Positions 6,033-6,552 of a stretch of 6,552 bases of DNA are shown here, in pieces. The DNA is taken from positions 1 to 6,552 of the forward strand of contig JAQSDS010000084.1 in NCBI GenBank assembly GCA_029946045.1, read 5' to 3'. Origin of the DNA: Rhodoferax sp. (GTDB lineage: Bacteria; Pseudomonadota; Gammaproteobacteria; Burkholderiales; Burkholderiaceae_C). The notes under the pieces were generated by a model. It was given only the letters and a program-made list of their open reading frames with translations, searched no databases and was not told the origin of the DNA. Made by a program: the position numbers and the translations under genes. Within the stretch, counting starts at the first letter, position 1. The number at the start of each line of letters is the position of its first letter.

Positions 6033-6552
6033 GCGCTGTCGGTGGCGCTGGCTGCCGCCGTGGGCAGCGGGGTGGGCTTGCCAAACAGGTAGCCCTGAAA
6101 ATGGCGGCAACCCAGCGCCAGCAAAGCATCGCGCTGCGTGACGCTTTCAACGCCCTCGGCAATCACCTCTAGCTCCAGGCTTTCACCGAGCGTGACGATG
6201 GCGCGGATGATGCTGATGTTCTGCGGGTAGTCGAACATGTCGCGCACAAAGGCCTGGTCAACTTTGAGCTGGTTCAGTGGCAAGCGCCTGAGCATGGCCA
6301 GTGACGAGTAGCCGGTGCCAAAGTCGTCCAGTGACAGGCGCACGCCGATGTCACGCAGCGCGTCCATCTTGGCCATCACGTCGGGCACATCGTCGACCAG
6401 TTGGCTCTCGGTCAGTTCCAGTTCCAGCCGCGCCGCATTGGCCCCGGTCTGCTGCAGCAAGGTTTGCACCTTGGCCACAAAATCAGGCTGGCGGAACTGC
6501 GCCGCGCTGACATTGACGGCAATGGTCCAGTGGCGCTGCGCCGCCTGTCGTG
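6020..6552 (-). CDS. EAL-domain cyclic-di-GMP phosphodiesterase, C-terminal part (runs off right edge)
   Basis: The last 176 residues of a protein whose 5' end lies beyond the window. EAL domains hydrolyse cyclic di-GMP to pGpG, lowering the messenger that promotes sessile life. Numbered from the first whole codon in the window: IAVNVSAAQFRQPDF (10-24) with metal ligand N13; ELTE (45-48) with E45; LDDFGTGYSS (74-83) with D75 and D76; LKVDQAFVRD (95-104) with K96; VIAEGVE (129-135) with E132; and HFQGYLFGKP (150-159) with Q152. Every active-site residue expected in this part is kept, so the domain looks catalytically able; the EAL tripeptide itself is outside the window. A short Ala/Thr-rich tail ends the protein. 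Upstream GGDEF, PAS or membrane domains are likely in this family but cannot be seen. The TAG stop (6022-6020) lies inside the 3' end of yggS. Confidence 0.94.
   Translation of the reverse strand, partial: RQAAQRHWTIAVNVSAAQFRQPDFVAKVQTLLQQTGANAARLELELTESQLVDDVPDVMAKMDALRDIGVRLSLDDFGTGYSSLAMLRRLPLNQLKVDQAFVRDMFDYPQNISIIRAIVTLGESLELEVIAEGVESVTQRDALLALGCRHFQGYLFGKPTPLPTAAASATDSAQAG

Noticed and set aside
6051..6068. GCTGCC/GGCAGC hairpin with a 6-nt loop just past the yggS stop, considered as a terminator
   Set aside because: There is no T run on either side or strand, and it lies in the Ala/Thr-rich coding tail of the EAL gene, where GC repeats arise by chance.
5352..6110. 252-codon minus-strand open frame opposite yggS
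   Set aside because: It is antisense to a gene with all YggS signatures and runs into the EAL gene's end; no domain is seen.

Overview
The window looks like an ordinary chromosomal stretch of a GC-rich Gram-negative bacterium, most likely a betaproteobacterium of the Burkholderiales (a Comamonadaceae-like relative). The reasons are an outer-membrane lipoprotein of the DolP type, a GmhA/DiaA-type sugar isomerase, the paired type IV pilus retraction ATPases PilT and PilU, and strong codon bias to G/C third positions. The taxon is inferred from protein resemblance, not from a search. Nine protein genes fill nearly all of the window. I see no rRNA, tRNA, mobile element, CRISPR array or phage-like gene.

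Left block (1-2181), envelope and translation housekeeping. The 5' part of rsmI (16S rRNA 2'-O-methyltransferase) reads leftward off the edge. It is divergent from a rightward set: yraN (predicted nuclease-fold protein), a phosphoheptose isomerase/DiaA-family SIS protein, and dolP (dual-BON outer-membrane lipoprotein). This is the order of the E. coli rsmI-lpoA-yraN-diaA-dolP locus, without lpoA. The SIS gene and dolP are tightly spaced and likely co-transcribed. A 73-bp gap before the SIS gene may hold its own promoter.

Centre block (2188-5306), leftward. pilT, pilU and a beta-hydroxyacid dehydrogenase-family oxidoreductase follow one another with gaps of 4 and 22 nt, so they look like one operon. 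PilT and PilU power pilus retraction (twitching, DNA uptake). The dehydrogenase has no obvious pilus role and its substrate is unknown.

Right block (5340-6552). yggS (PLP-binding homeostasis protein) diverges from pilT across only 33 bp. Its 3' end overlaps by 13 bp the end of a leftward gene encoding an EAL-domain cyclic-di-GMP phosphodiesterase, which is cut by the window edge.

No new biological system is evident. The points most worth a second look are the full set of GmhA zinc ligands in a protein at a DiaA locus, the possible leaderless start of that gene, the dehydrogenase riding in the pilTU operon, and the very tight or overlapping convergent and divergent junctions.
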